From Lophius americanus (lineage: Eukaryota; Chordata; Actinopteri; Lophiiformes; Lophiidae), in NCBI GenBank assembly GCA_037951165.1, contig JBBDHG010000003.1:12622001-12686000 (forward strand): a stretch of DNA of 64,000 bases, read 5' to 3'. Positions within the stretch are counted from its first letter, which is position 1. Every line of letters starts with the position of its first letter. Positions 33,541 through 44,690 of this stretch are shown here, piece by piece. A program made the position numbers and the translations under genes. The notes below the pieces were generated by a model. It was not told where the DNA came from and searched no databases. It saw only the letters and a list, made by a program, of their open reading frames with translations.

Positions 33541-35461
33541 TTTTTGGGGTTGGCGGTAGCGTCCAAAATGTATTTACTATCAGATTGTAATGTCGACTGC
33601 TGTATAAAACATGTTTGAGTGTGAAAATGGAGATTTTGAAGTCAGTATTCGGTAAAAACCTTTTCTTCAATAATAGAATTTTAGGTGCTTAGCCTGGGGT
33701 CAGCCAAGCTTTAAGCCCTCCTGTGTCCCACGGAGACACTAAAGGCATCTGAAGCTTCTGAATGACCAGCCTGCGGCGGTTTGATTTGATGCCCATGGAA
33801 TGAGACCGGGCCGCCTCTCCTGGAAGGTTTGAGATTCTGTGGTGCTCAATGAGATGTGTCAATCCTTCTGCAGCCATATTTTATCCTTGAAACCTCCAAA
33901 GAAAAGAACATAACAGGGGCATAAAGGACCATAAGAATGGGCAGTTATCGGTCCTGCAGTGTCACACATGTCATGCAGTCAGAGGACGTAATTACAGACC
34001 AAGAGGAAGGAAGCGTCGAGGAAAATCCTTAATACCTTTTTTTTTGCAGAAACCCAATTTTGAATTTCACAGCTTTTGCTCTGGGACTATTGCCCTCCTA
34101 TAAATTTTGGAAGAATTATGGTTCAACCCGGGAGAGTGGAAGGATGGATCAGAAACAAACCATGCTGCTGTTTTTGGCCGTTCCCTTTACATCCAGGCAG
34201 TATCAGTTTGTTTGAACAAAACCCATAATCAGTCTAAGAGTAATGCCTTAAGTCAGACTTTATTGGTACTGTGGAGACAAAGGAGAACAAATGTAACAGT
34301 TAACCAAATGTATGATCCTTCCAAACTTACAAATAGTAAATAATATATGATAATATACAAAATAATAATATTATTATTATTAATGAATAATATAAAGAGT
34401 GTGTGTGTGTGTGTGTGTAAACTGTATTTACTGTTGTCACACCAGTCATAGATCTATTAGCAGTAATTTAAATTTGATTTGAATTAAATGAAATCACACA
34501 TTTAATTCAAATCAAATGTGTGATTTGAATTAAAATCACACAATACAAAGATTCTCTTCAATTTGTATGTTTGGACAACATACAAATTCAATCTGTGTTT
34601 TACAGAAACAACAGACGGATTGCATCAGTAAAACCAGCCTTAAAAAAAACTGTAAATCTGGTTAGATGCTATCCAACATGTCTAATATTCAGTCCGTGGA
34701 TTTGTATGAAAACAAGATCATGTATTCCGTAAGTGACTTAAGGGTCCTGTAAAAAGACACACAGCATCTAAACGTGGCTTCTGTTCCAGATCCTTTAGTT
34801 TCCCAGATTATCTGGGCTGTATTTCATGCTTTTATTCCCATTCCACAGGTATTTACCCATCATCTTCCTGCAGTAATGTAATTATATTAATAATGCAGTA
34901 ATGTCGTTTTACACAGCACACCCACTCCTCTTCCACTCACAGATGAGCCGCAGAGACCGCTCAGTGAGTTCATAGCCTCTGAAGGCTTTCCCAGAATTCC
35001 ACGGAAGATTTTCCACATGGATACCCCTGCGTCTCCGCTCTCAAGTCTCCACACGAAATCACGTTGTTGTTTTTTTTCTTCATCCATATCTCCTCAGAGA
35101 GCCATTTAAGTTATTAGAACCACCGCAATGATGGCAGACCCCAGGAGTGGAGAAGGAAGGGGGCGAGATAAGCTAACAGGAAAGCATCTATGGCTACCAG
35201 CCCAAAATGTTACTGACCAAAATATGATATTTTACTTGAAACATGTTTGAGCTTTTTATTATTTTCTCCAAATGAGCGAATTGTGCATTTGATTATTTTC
35301 AGCAGCAGAATAATCCAAGTTTGAAGTTCCTGATCAAAGGTTGCCCATTTTTGTTGCATGGTGGGCCAGTTCAGTAATGAATCCTTTCATCGGGTGTTAA
35401 TCGTGATTGTAATAAATGTAAATCAGTCCAAACATTATATGACCTGACACGTCACCTATCA
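33541..35461. other. Gene-free stretch with simple repeats and dyads
   Basis: Contains a (GT)n run at 34399-34418, overlapping inverted repeats at 34473-34530 and several unique, possibly conserved segments (about 33690-33890; 34900-35090). No exon could be supported. Confidence 0.4.
34473..34516. repeat. Perfect 18-bp inverted repeat with overlapping dyad
   Basis: TTTGATTTGAATTAAATG at 34473-34490 is the exact reverse complement of 34499-34516. A second dyad, AAATCACACATTT / AAATGTGTGATTT (34491-34503 and 34514-34526), overlaps it, so two alternative hairpins compete. Confidence 0.75.
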
Positions 35462-35932
35462 TGGAACTCCATAAACTTCCAATGTTATGCAGATGACACA
35501 CAATTGTACTTATCAATGAAACCAGGTGAATCTGATCACTCATCTAATTTAGAGGCGTGTCTCAAAGACATTAAGGCTTGGATGACCTTTTTATTATTAA
35601 AGTCAGATAAAACTGAAGTTATTGCACCTTAGAAACAGTTTATCTGATGATATAACTACTCTGGATGGTATGACCTTGGCCTCCAGCACCACTGTGGGGT
35701 ACCTGGGAGTTGTCTTTGATCAGGATATGACCTTTGATTCCCACACAAAACAGATTTGTAGGACATCTTTTTTTAATCTGCGTAATATTTCTAAAATACG
35801 GCACATTCTGTCGCAAAAAGATGCAGAAAAGTTAGTTCATGCATTTGTTACTTCCAGACTAGATTACTGTAATGCCCTACTAGCAGGTAGACCCAATAAG
35901 TCTCTGAAGCCCCTCTCCAGCTGATCCAGACC
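35462..35932 (+). pseudogene. L2-like reverse transcriptase fragment
   Basis: Encodes the C-terminal side of the reverse transcriptase of a teleost L2-like LINE. CYADD (35483-35497) is the catalytic box, followed by TQLYLSMKPGESD, LEACLKDIKAWM, a frameshift and stop after EVIAP near 35632, then TLDGMTLASSTTVGYLGVVF, DQDMTFDSHTKQI and KLVHAFVTSRLDYCNALLAG. It stops abruptly at RPNKSLKP near 35918. Both ends are truncated; not functional. Confidence 0.7.
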
Positions 35933-36436
35933 GTCTCTGGATAGTCTACTATATCAATTTTATGTATTTTAATGTACTTCTTTTTTCATGCTGATCTGCT
36001 ATTGGCCTAAACAAAGGAAGTGATGCTCCAAGGAAGGACATCCTCCTTAACCAATCAACAACCTGAATGTAATATTGACATAATGTTGATCCAAGAATTT
36101 CCACATTTCCTCTTCAGTTCTCTACCACTGTGGAGCGCTTGAGCATTACCTAATGGTTGTAAAGGAGAGATTGATTAATTGTGAAATACTTTCAAACATA
36201 ACTAAAAGAATATGCCTCATTTAGGGGGGTTGTCCAGATTAAATTCATTTGTTTGGCTTTAGTAGTTGGCTAGAGGCCCTTAAAAGCTCACAAGCGAGGT
36301 TTATGTCACATAATTATCCTTTGAAACTACAAAATAATAAAACATACAGGTGATACGACACAAGGAGGGCCGCTTATATATTATTTTCTCATCAAAGCAA
36401 AACACTCGCAACGTACTGACCAGCTCAGTTTCCGTT
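35933..36436. other. Unannotated stretch between two retroelement relics
   Basis: No domain recognised. It may include further eroded parts of the Penelope-like element that follows. Confidence 0.4.
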
Positions 36437-36762
36437 ACTAAAACAATTTATAACATGTAACACAACATCAGTGATCTACTCCTACATGCCCCTGTGGACA
36501 AGCACACATTGGACAAACCTATAGAGCACTCAAACAACGCATCTCTGAACACAAGCAGCCATCCGAACAGGGAATATTGACTATGCAGTTGCCAAACATT
36601 ACAAAGAAGCCAAATAAGGATGTCCAGCCACTTTACACGTCATTATTGGAACTTGTGCCTATCACCGGCAGTTAACGAAGAGAAATTTACTGGACCTCCC
36701 TCCTTAACACAATAACACCTGCTGGATGGAATGATGACAATGCCTTCAAATGTTTTCTCTGA
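36437..36762 (+). pseudogene. Penelope-like GIY-YIG endonuclease end
   Basis: Across three frames the sequence reads VIYS, TCPCGQAHIGQTYRALKQRI (SEHK follows), NIDYAVAKHYKEA, GCPATLHVI and REIYWTSLLNTITPAGWND, NAFKCFL then stop. This is the C-terminal GIY-YIG endonuclease of Penelope-like elements (cysteines CPCG; IY and IGQT for the GIY-YIG pair; the glutamate in REIYW). At least two frameshifts break it. The reverse transcriptase part is missing. In intact elements the domain nicks the target DNA. Confidence 0.65.
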
Positions 36763-37195
36763 ACAGACTTCAAGTCACTGAAACAAACATTATGAATTTT
36801 GGCCAAGCCAAAAGACCAGGGGTCTTTGTGACCTCAGGACATACTTGCCTGAAACAATCCCAAAGCAATTCCTGTTTTCTAATTGCCTGATCTCAACTTG
36901 CTTTTATCCTTTTACTCATGTCCTCACAGGCCAATTGCAACCCTTCTTGTTTATCGCTTGCCCCATCTCCATTTACTTTTATCCTTTTATCATCTTATCC
37001 TTTTATCATATTATCCTTTTATCCTTATGTTGTTGCATCAAAGGCCAACTGCATAGCAACTGTTATAAATTGGTTGATCTCAGGCTTCCCCTTGCGCTGA
37101 TGAATGACAGACAGCCGAAACATTAGCAGGAGTTGGAAAAAAAGACCTAACAAATGTTGAAACTGAGATCAATAAACTTGCACAGGTTGTTTTTT
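36763..37195 (+). mobile_element. Penelope-like 3' untranslated region
   Basis: Follows the stop codon. It has a TATCCTTTTATCAT tandem stretch (36974-37027, period about 16) and then CTGATGAATGACAGACAGCC, GAAACATTAGCAGG and a final AATAAACTTGCACAGG near 37170, which give a polyadenylation signal. A CTGATGAA...GAAAC(G/A)TTAGC phrase is typical of ends of these elements. Confidence 0.5.
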
Positions 37196-38326
37196 ATTAG
37201 TGTCACCATTTTTCCTTCTGTCTGTGTTCAACTTTCGTTCTATTTCTTCAAGATTTGAGCATTTAACGAACAGTATACCATAAAACCGCTCAGTAACTTG
37301 AACCATAAAATCACTTGGTGCATTTGCTGACACCGAAACCATAGAAATTGACTTCATGCGTTTGTCATGTAAGACACATTTGTTTGAAAACACGTTTTGA
37401 TGATGAATATCATGCATAAATGCATCATGTAGTTAACCAGAGCTTTAAAATCTCTGTCCTCCCCTGTTTTTAAATTAACCAGCCTTAGTTCCATGACGAC
37501 CTAACCCTACCTAATAAGGGTTAAGGAAAATGGAATGAAAAATGGATATAATAGTCAGCTGTTTTTTTATGAGAGGGAGATTCTTGAAATGTCTTTCTCT
37601 TCATGATTTGTCTATGTTTCTGTGCGTGCGATTGTGTTGTCCTTTACTCTCAGTGCATACGGCTGCGTTGTGTGTCTGGTTAATGCTCCATGGTTTCCAT
37701 TAAATGGCCCGATGAGGAGCAAAACACGATGCATTTTTAAAGAGCCGCAGTGTGTCGGAAGGTGTTGCAGAAAATGTTACTGTCACTTCCAATCCTACTT
37801 TAACGTATCCGGCGCTCCCTCTTCACCTCACGACAACGGTGCCAGCCAGACTCTTTAATTATGAAGGCAGGTTAGTGTTTTAATAGAGCGCATGTCTTTT
37901 TGTGTAAGCATCTATCAATTTACTCTATGTGCATGTTTTACTTTGGTAAAATGATCTCTGCAGAAAAATAGTACTGATTTATCTGGCTATGAAGAGCTCC
38001 TCTCACTGGTTACAAAGGTTGTTCTGATCTCTGAAGAAACTAAAGACATAAAAAGATCTTCCAAAAATCTGCAAAAAAAGATAACACATGAAGAAAAAAA
38101 AGACCATCCTAACTACTAGACCAGCTTGTATGACACTGTTTCTGAACAAAAATTAGATGATATGCTGTTTTCACAATGCTGAAGACTTTGTCTGATAAGA
38201 AATTCCCTCAATCACTATAGCGACTTTGAGATGCATAAAAATGTCCTCAGACTTACGGATATTCTGTAAGAGTTAATAAGTGGATTTTTGCCATAAGCAA
38301 CCAAGAAATTAGCAAATGCTCCCCTA
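37196..38326. other. Unannotated stretch
   Basis: The phrase AATAAGGGTTAAGGAAAATG near 37514 resembles a degraded SINE end. An open frame at 37622-37858 (78 codons, cysteine-rich in its middle) is not recognised. Confidence 0.4.
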
Positions 38327-38771
38327 AAACTACCCTATGCTGTCTTTCCTTGACAGCTAGCGCATAGCCCCGAAAAATTCCCCAGTCCCCCACATTGTAT
38401 GAACTATACACCTGATGGATCTCCTCAAATTGAATGCGAAGATATGGCCCAAAAACAAAATTGTGTGAGTAAAATCGAAACTGTTTGAGTAAAATATGAT
38501 ACAAAGGATAGATCCCCTTGATTTGATTCAAAGATTCACAGAATTTGGACTAAATCGGGTTTATAGCAAACCCTCTAGTGATTAAAAAATGTCAAAAAAA
38601 GAGTAAAATGCAATAGAAAAACTAGATAAACCACTGAAACGGTTGAGACGTTATATCCCCAAAACGTTTGTAGAGAAACCTCCCCCTGGTGTCAGAAATA
38701 AACAACCGACCTTACCCACAGCAATCCAGTGATTCCCCGCATAAAAGTCTATGTGGTTAAAAAATTTGTAA
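38327..38771 (-). repeat. Modular repeat, copy 7 (headless)
   Basis: AAACTACCCTATGCTGTC, then GGATCTCCTCAAATTGAATG, AAACCTCCCCCTGGTGTCAG and GCAATCCAGTGATTCCCCG, ending with AAAGTCTATGTGGTTAAA. The head with the GATCCTTCGTGTTAACG phrase is missing. Confidence 0.6.
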
Positions 38772-40477
38772 CGTAGCCCCCGCATGACTAGTTCTAACTC
38801 TAGTGATCATGAGCAGACTGGACCCTGATGACCTGTGGGGACTGGGAGCTTTGTAAGGGACAAGAAGATCTGGGATCTATATGGGTCCAGACCATTAAGT
38901 GCCTGCAGACCAGAAGTGCTGTTTTAAAATCTATCCTTTAGCTCACAGGAAGTCATTGTCTTGATTTAAGGACATGCTTCTTGGCGTTTGTTGGGGCGTT
39001 AGCTGTAGCTGTCGAGTCATAGGTGTGCACCTCCGATTGCATCATTCTCCCTCTGGCCTCTAGGGGGTATTACATAACCTTTAGCACAGAAACACCTGCC
39101 TTTCCAAGATTAGTTAAAGAAAGATGGAACGTAACCTGGTTTTCGCTGCACACGTATCATGTTTCCAATCACTATTACTCCGTTTCTTGTCTATCCGCGG
39201 CCTGAGGAAATCATAAGACCACAAGTTGCTGTTTATAATCAATTAAATGTTTTTTTTATTTCAATCTACCTTTACTGCTAGGACCTGGATTTTATTTCCT
39301 TTTTCAGATATCCATGTACTTCCTGATGAGATACACCAAGCTTCAATGTGCAATCAATGGAACGCATCCATGTCGGTAGGAGACGACCCGACCAACTGCA
39401 CAAGAACACATATTTGACAGAGTCCAGATCAAGATGGATATCAGAGTTGCAGCTCATTCAGTACATGCAGCCGTTTCACGCAGGAGACTTGAGTTGTTCT
39501 TTGTGAAAGTAAATACACCACATGAATCATTTACCTAAACCCAGACAGTGTTTGTGCCTAAGCAGGCTTAACGTGTGTTTGATAGTTTTTGGCAGGGCGG
39601 CGTTGTTCACGGGCTGGGAGCTGACGAGCTGGAGAGAGAACGTATTGCTAAAGCCAGTTGGCAGTGGGTGTCAGTGGGCTTTTTACCCACTGTGAAAGCG
39701 GTATGACGCTTGTGGTTCCAGTGACTCTGACAGCCTTTTTTTTCCCCGACATTCATACATTCACCAAAACAACATAAAGGAAGTGATAACCTGCTGACGA
39801 GGAATGTGGATGGCAGAGTTTTAGAGGTTTATTCTGACTTTATCACCATTCATCTCTGATTGCCAGATATCGTGTCTGAGGGATATTGCTGCGGTATATT
39901 AAACCAGATAATATTGGTGATAGATGGCCGAGCATGGATAGAAAAGATATTGAAAAGCACCACAGGAGCTCGTTCTGTGGATTTCCACGGACGGATTCGT
40001 ATCAGAGGCTTGGATTGCCCGAAACTGCCTCTGGTCTCCGTCTCACACGCTCCTCCAAAACATCTTGTTTATTTATTCATGCTTTGTCCTTTTGATTTTT
40101 GAAACTAAACAAAAATAACTGCCTACTTGATGCAAAGTAGCAACAGAAGTGATAATACAGGAAGCATTAATTTACAAACTCAGGAGTATCTGCAGACTAA
40201 AGGAATCACATACGACATATAAACTTTGATTATATTTTTCCTGAAAAACACAAACTCCTTCGATTCCTAATCATGTAGTCATTTTATTTGTAGAGCAGGT
40301 TTAAAATACAACAGAGAAATTACCAAAACGCCCCACAGCATCAAAAAACTATACAAGCATAATTAATTTCAATAAATATACAGAATTAATCAGATTTGAA
40401 GAAAATAATAATCAACAGCCTGAGCCATAAAAAAACTAGTTGAGCTAAAATTAGGATAAGACATGTGACAGACAACA
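38772..40477. other. Unannotated stretch
   Basis: About 38805-38960 faintly resembles antisense of an L2-like C-terminus (TATGGGTCCAGACCATTAAG). About 39540-39760 and 39850-40100 are unique, GC-moderate sequence. The 80-codon frame at 39860-40102 has no recognised domain. Confidence 0.35.
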
Positions 40478-40800
40478 GGGGCATATTTCAAAAAGCAGGC
40501 TTAACGAACCCTGAGTTAGTAACTGAACTCAAGCTTGATCACGGCTGAGATGAGAAACTCGGGATTTTGATTTCCGGTTTCTGAATTGGTGATCTCAGTT
40601 GGTTTAATCAATTCGGAGTTTGTTAATTCAAAATCGTCACAAGAAGTCAAAATTGTACACAAGGACGAAGAGAAGCCATCATCAATCGAGCTCAGATACT
40701 GTGATACACCATGGCAACCAGTGAGACGCTATGGTCGCCATACTACACGCCATTTAAGCAGGAAGGTGGCTTTTAAATGCTTTATTTAGCTTAAGAGGAG
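40478..40800 (+). mobile_element. PIF/Harbinger-like terminal segment
   Basis: GGGGCATATTTCAAAAAGCA then GGCTTAACGAACCCTGAGTT, AACTCGGGATTTTGATTTCC and GGTGATCTCAGTTGGTTTAA resemble the terminal region of a widespread fish Harbinger-type element with its repeated CTGAGTT/AACTC words. A partner end is not seen. The 67-codon frame at 40586-40789 is probably not a protein. Confidence 0.45.
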
Positions 40801-41239
40801 GGAGAATTCCCTGACCCAATCAATAAACACTTCCTATTATAGTTTTCACAAATATTTAGATCCATTTATTCAGAAATATGTTGGTTTTTTTACTATATAC
40901 GAAGAGTATAAGAAATAAAACAATAAAAATCATGACTACTGCTCTCAGATTATTGTAGTAAAATACAAAGATGTATGTAGTTAAATTTATGGCAGTGCTG
41001 TCCATTATCTTTATTTTTGAAAAGTCAACTTTAGATTACATCAGCATGTTTCCAGATCTGTGACAATTCATTTTGCAGATAATTCAAGGCGGTTTATAAC
41101 AATTTAAAAAAATTTAAGAAGAACTATTATTTTCACTTAATCCTACAGTTTATAAAAAACAAACATTCAAATCAACATCCTAGTGGATAAAGATGACTTT
41201 GACTGGACAGGAAGAAGATGCATTTCTTAATATGGTTTT
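40801..41239. other. Unannotated AT-rich stretch
   Basis: Nothing recognised. Confidence 0.5.
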
Positions 41240-41485
41240 AAACTCTCATATAATAATAATAATAATAATACATTTAATTTATAATGCACTTTACATTTGG
41301 ATCAAATCTCAAAGTGCTACAAGGCAAAAGCAGATAAAAGCATCAATAAAAAATAAATAAATAAATAATAATAATAACTATACAAAAACGTGACCAAAAG
41401 CATTAATGTTAATTACAGTTATAGGTTCTGCTAAAAAGGAAAGTTTTAAGTCCTTTTTTAAATGTGTCAGTCGTCTGTGGAGCCC
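41240..41485 (-). mobile_element. L2-like LINE C-terminus and 3' end
   Basis: Continues the element of 41486-42652. In another minus frame the bases 41404-41520 read PRLWNALPDHLRAPQTTDTF, KKGLKTFLF and SRTYN before a stop, the true C-terminus of the family, so one frameshift separates it from the main frame. The 3' untranslated part reads CTTTGAGATTTGATCC and ends in the terminal (ATT)n microsatellite at 41250-41270. An internal (AATA)n run lies at 41343-41380. Confidence 0.75.
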
Positions 41486-42652
41486 TCAGATGGTCAGGGA
41501 GGGCATTCCACAGACGAGGGGCAGCAGAACAGAAGGCCCGATCTCCATGGTGCTGAGCTTAGTCCGGGGAAGGAGGAGGCGGTATGACTGGGTAGAACGG
41601 AGGGATCGTGTCGAGGTCAGTGGGGTGAGTAGTTCTTTCAGGTAGGGGGGTGCGTTACCATGGATGCACTGGTGAGTGAGGAGAGAGATCTTATAATCAA
41701 TCCTGGTGGAGATGGGAAGCCAATGAAGGGAATGAAGAACAGGGGTGATGTGTTCGTGTTTACGAACTCTCATCAGGATCCTTGCAGCACTGTTTTGAAC
41801 ATACTGCAGTCTTTGAAGACTTTTATCAGGGATCCCGATTAGAAGTGAGTTACAGTAATCCAGTCGTGTGGAGATGAACACGTGGACCAGCTTTTCAGCA
41901 TCACTCAAGGTTAGTGACGAACGGAGTTTGGAAATATTTCGGAGATGGTGAAAGGAGATCTTGCAGATGTGTTTGATGTGGGATTCAAAAGTGAGTTGAG
42001 GGTCGAATCTCACGCCGAGGTTGGTGACTGATGAAGAGAGGGGAATGTCGTGACCAGAGAAGGTAATACTGGTTATGGAGGAAGACTGGGTCTGATGAGG
42101 GGTGCCAATTAAAATAGCTTCGGTTTTGGAGCTGTTCAACTGGAGAAAGTTGTTTTTCATCCACACCTTTATCTCCTCCAGACAAGTGCGGAGAGTTGAC
42201 AGGGGAGATGATGATGACGATGAGGATGGAGAGGCTGGGGAGGAACATGTGTCAGTTTTTATGTAGATTTGCGTGTCATCAGCGTAACAATGGAATGAGA
42301 GTCCATATCGACTGATGACACGGTCAAGGGGGAGCATGTATAGTATAAAGAGAATGGGGCCAAGGACTGATCCCTGGGGGACTCCACAGGTGACGGTGTG
42401 TGTCCGGGATTTTGAACTTCCAAGGGAAACGTATTCTGTTCTGTCAGTGAGGTAGGATTGAAACCAGTTTAGGGCGGTGGCAGTGAGTCCAGTGGTGTGA
42501 TGTAGGCGGTGCAGGAGTATTCCATGGTCAACTGTGTCGAAGGCAGCTGATAAATCAAGGAGAATCAGGAGGGAAGGTGAACCAGCATCTGCTGCCATCC
42601 GTAGGTCATTTGTGACTCTAAGCAGAGCTGTTTCTGTGCTGTGGGCGGGCAT
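41486..42652 (-). CDS. L2-like LINE reverse transcriptase, 388 codons
   Basis: The longest and best-preserved reading frame in the window. It encodes the reverse transcriptase of a teleost L2-like non-LTR retrotransposon, which copies element RNA at a nicked chromosomal site. Visible in order: PAHSTETALLRVTNDL, LLILLDLSAAFDTVDH (first catalytic aspartates), GVPQGSVLGPILFILY, CYADDTQIYIK (catalytic YADD at 42275-42286), LNSSKTEAILIG, LGVRFDPQLTFESHI, LVHVFISTRLDYCNSLL and HWLPISTRIDYKI. The element is cut at its 5' side at about 42655, so the endonuclease and the start are missing; the ATG at 42652 is not a real start. A frameshift near 41520 removes the normal end. The first codons coincide with the truncation point. 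Without its own promoter it is presumably inactive, but the clean frame suggests a recent insertion. Confidence 0.85.
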   Translation of the reverse strand: MPAHSTETALLRVTNDLRMAADAGSPSLLILLDLSAAFDTVDHGILLHRLHHTTGLTATALNWFQSYLTDRTEYVSLGSSKSRTHTVTCGVPQGSVLGPILFILYMLPLDRVISRYGLSFHCYADDTQIYIKTDTCSSPASPSSSSSSSPLSTLRTCLEEIKVWMKNNFLQLNSSKTEAILIGTPHQTQSSSITSITFSGHDIPLSSSVTNLGVRFDPQLTFESHIKHICKISFHHLRNISKLRSSLTLSDAEKLVHVFISTRLDYCNSLLIGIPDKSLQRLQYVQNSAARILMRVRKHEHITPVLHSLHWLPISTRIDYKISLLTHQCIHGNAPPYLKELLTPLTSTRSLRSTQSYRLLLPRTKLSTMEIGPSVLLPLVCGMPSLTI

Positions 42653-42751
42653 ATGTGTTTAGTGGAAAATTATGGGGAAAATTAAGCACAATATTTCCCT
42701 CTGAGATGTAGTACATTAGTCGTAGTATTATTGATAATAGCAGTAGGAGGA

Positions 42752-42934
42752 GCAAATGGAATCAATCAGCTTAGTTAAGTAAATGTAATTAGTTACCATC
42801 AAACACTGAGAAACCTGAGCCCCTGTGTTTTTTTCTGCCCTTGATTTAGGTTCTGGCCTCTAGCCCCTCATGTTTTTCAGTGTTCGATGGTAACTAATTA
42901 CCTTTACTTAACTAAGCTGATCTGATCCATCTGC
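42752..42934. repeat. Long inverted repeat, arms about 62 bp
   Basis: 42752-42813 and 42873-42934 are inverted complements with few mismatches; the cores are TTAGTTAAGTAAATGTAATT on the left and AATTACCTTTACTTAACTAA on the right. The loop is about 59 bases and itself holds two related words, GAGCCCCTGTG and TAGCCCCTCATG. It could fold into a long RNA hairpin. It may be a foldback MITE. Confidence 0.75.
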
Positions 42935-43320
42935 ACGTCTGCACTTAATCTACAATCAAGAACTCGGCAGTAGATCCACAGCGCCCCAGACTCTCCCAGT
43001 CATCACCAGTGTGGCAACATGCATTCTTTCTAGATTTATCTTCACGGTGTTGACTTTTGCCTAATCCTTGTCCAGCTGCTGCCATCTACTCACCTCTATC
43101 AGCTCATCAGTCAATCACCTGGAAGCCACAACTCAAGCCTGCCTCTGTCTGCTCAGCTTCTCTGGATCATGAGTCTCCTGCCCTGACAGCCATGTCTCCA
43201 GCCAAGCAACCAACCAACCCAGCATTTTTTCCCAATAAACCTCCACTTGAGCTTGACTGCCTTGGGACTGTGTTCTGCCTCGTGACTCATATTACACTGA
43301 CAATAACAGGTCGCGCTTTC
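42935..43320 (+). mobile_element. LTR-like segment
   Basis: CCCAATAAACCTCCACTTGA, GCTTGACTGCCTTGGGACTG and TTCTGCCTCGTGACTC near 43229-43290 have the layout of R/U5 of a fish gypsy-type LTR: polyadenylation signal followed by GT/CT-rich sequence. No protein-coding part next to it. The left edge is uncertain. Confidence 0.35.
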
Positions 43321-44396
43321 CCCGTAATTAAACAGAGCTCCGACTTTACACCAACAGCTCAGCCAAGAACAAATGAAGGTCTTGCAAACTTTCATCAGCA
43401 CATCAATCAAATCACCAAATTGGAGTTAAATGTCAGAGTCTATCTCATTGGTGTTAATCCAACTCTGCAGAGATGTGATAAAGCATGAAAGCTGAAGGTG
43501 GGAGATGGGAGCCAGACTTGAGAACTAGACGAAGCAAATAACCTCCGTTCCCAAGAAGAGATGATCTCATCAACAACTATATAGTCCTCATGTTTTGGGG
43601 TATCAGTAGGAATGAATGTTGTACTTACACTTTGAACTAAAGTACCTTATATGGGAGGTAAGGAGTGTTCGACCCAAAAAACTGGTCAATTAGTCGTCTC
43701 TTGTCCGATCCATGTATGGGAGCAAAAGACTAAAGGAACCATATGGAACCATCGATCTGCTGGTTCCGTTAAGGTCCCATGGTTTTACCTGACAAAGCCG
43801 GTGAATAGAAGTCTTGACTCTCTCAGACTAAAATATCCCCTTTTTTCACTGGAAAAAGAAAACATTATAAAAACTAGTGGTGTTGTTAAAGAAATGAGAT
43901 TCAAGATTTACTTGATGAAAGCGTGTTGAAAAAAAGAGCAGAATAAAGTGACTAAATATGATAAAACCTGACAAGGCCTACTAGTAAATTAGAAATTGGT
44001 GACATTTAAAACTACTCCGAAGCAAGTAGGAGCCAGACAAGATGACATTTTAACAGCTAAGGACAAAGATATTATTCTCACCTAGCTGTGAGAAATGTGA
44101 TATTGAAGATGTGTTTGGTGTTTGGAACGTTTTTCTGTTCTGCAGGTTGATAAAGTAGACAAGTCTTTGCCAACCTGAAAATTAAAAACTTTGTAGGGTA
44201 CAGTATTTGCTTTGCAGGGTGCCTACAGGTGGCTTCACCAGTACATGAAAGTGGCTGAACCTGTTCTGGCAAGCTATACAGTATTTGCCCCTTGTAATAT
44301 TTAAAAGGGGTAAAATTTAGATTTTGAATTAGAAGAAAATGTATTTAATTAAACTGTACCAATTTGCCTATACAAGTAGCAGAGATGAGCATATTT
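43321..44396. other. Unannotated stretch
   Basis: A plus frame at 43651-43929 (92 codons) ends in a lysine-rich part and may be a relic of a retroelement C-terminus, but no motif is clear. Confidence 0.35.
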
Positions 44397-44690
44397 CACA
44401 GAGGGGCTGGGCTGAGGCTTAGAGATAAGGTGAGGAGCTCAGAAAACTGGAGGGAGCTCAGAGTAAGTTCGCTGGTACTTCATGTCGACAGGAGCAAGTT
44501 GAGGTGGTTCAACATCTGATAAAAATGCCTCCAGGACGCCTCTGTTTGGAGGTTTTCCAGGCATAACCAACTGGAAGGTGACCCCAGGGTGGACCCCTGG
44601 TTGGAGGGACTATTTCTGTCCTCTGAGTCCCCCATAATGAAGTTGAGAGTGTTGCAACCCTGCATTTGAAGAAGGGAATTAATGAATGAA
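44397..44690 (+). mobile_element. LINE C-terminal fragment (GATG-tail family)
   Basis: Reads KVRSSENWRELRVSSLVLHV, DRSKLRWFN (family: VRSSxxWRELGV..LLLHVERSQLRWFGHL), then with frameshifts KCLQDAS, EGDPRVDPWLEGL. GGGACTATTTCTGTCCTCTG is the DNA signature shared with 33275-33540. The (GATG)n end has decayed to GAATGAATGAATAAAC. Confidence 0.65.

Noticed and set aside
34887..35087. Possible exon on the minus strand
   Set aside because: 66 codons starting with a charged stretch; no homology recognised and the start is in a T run of the plus strand.
39860..40102. Possible coding exon
   Set aside because: 80 codons with reasonable composition, but no known domain, no convincing splice sites seen and a competing frame in the same interval.
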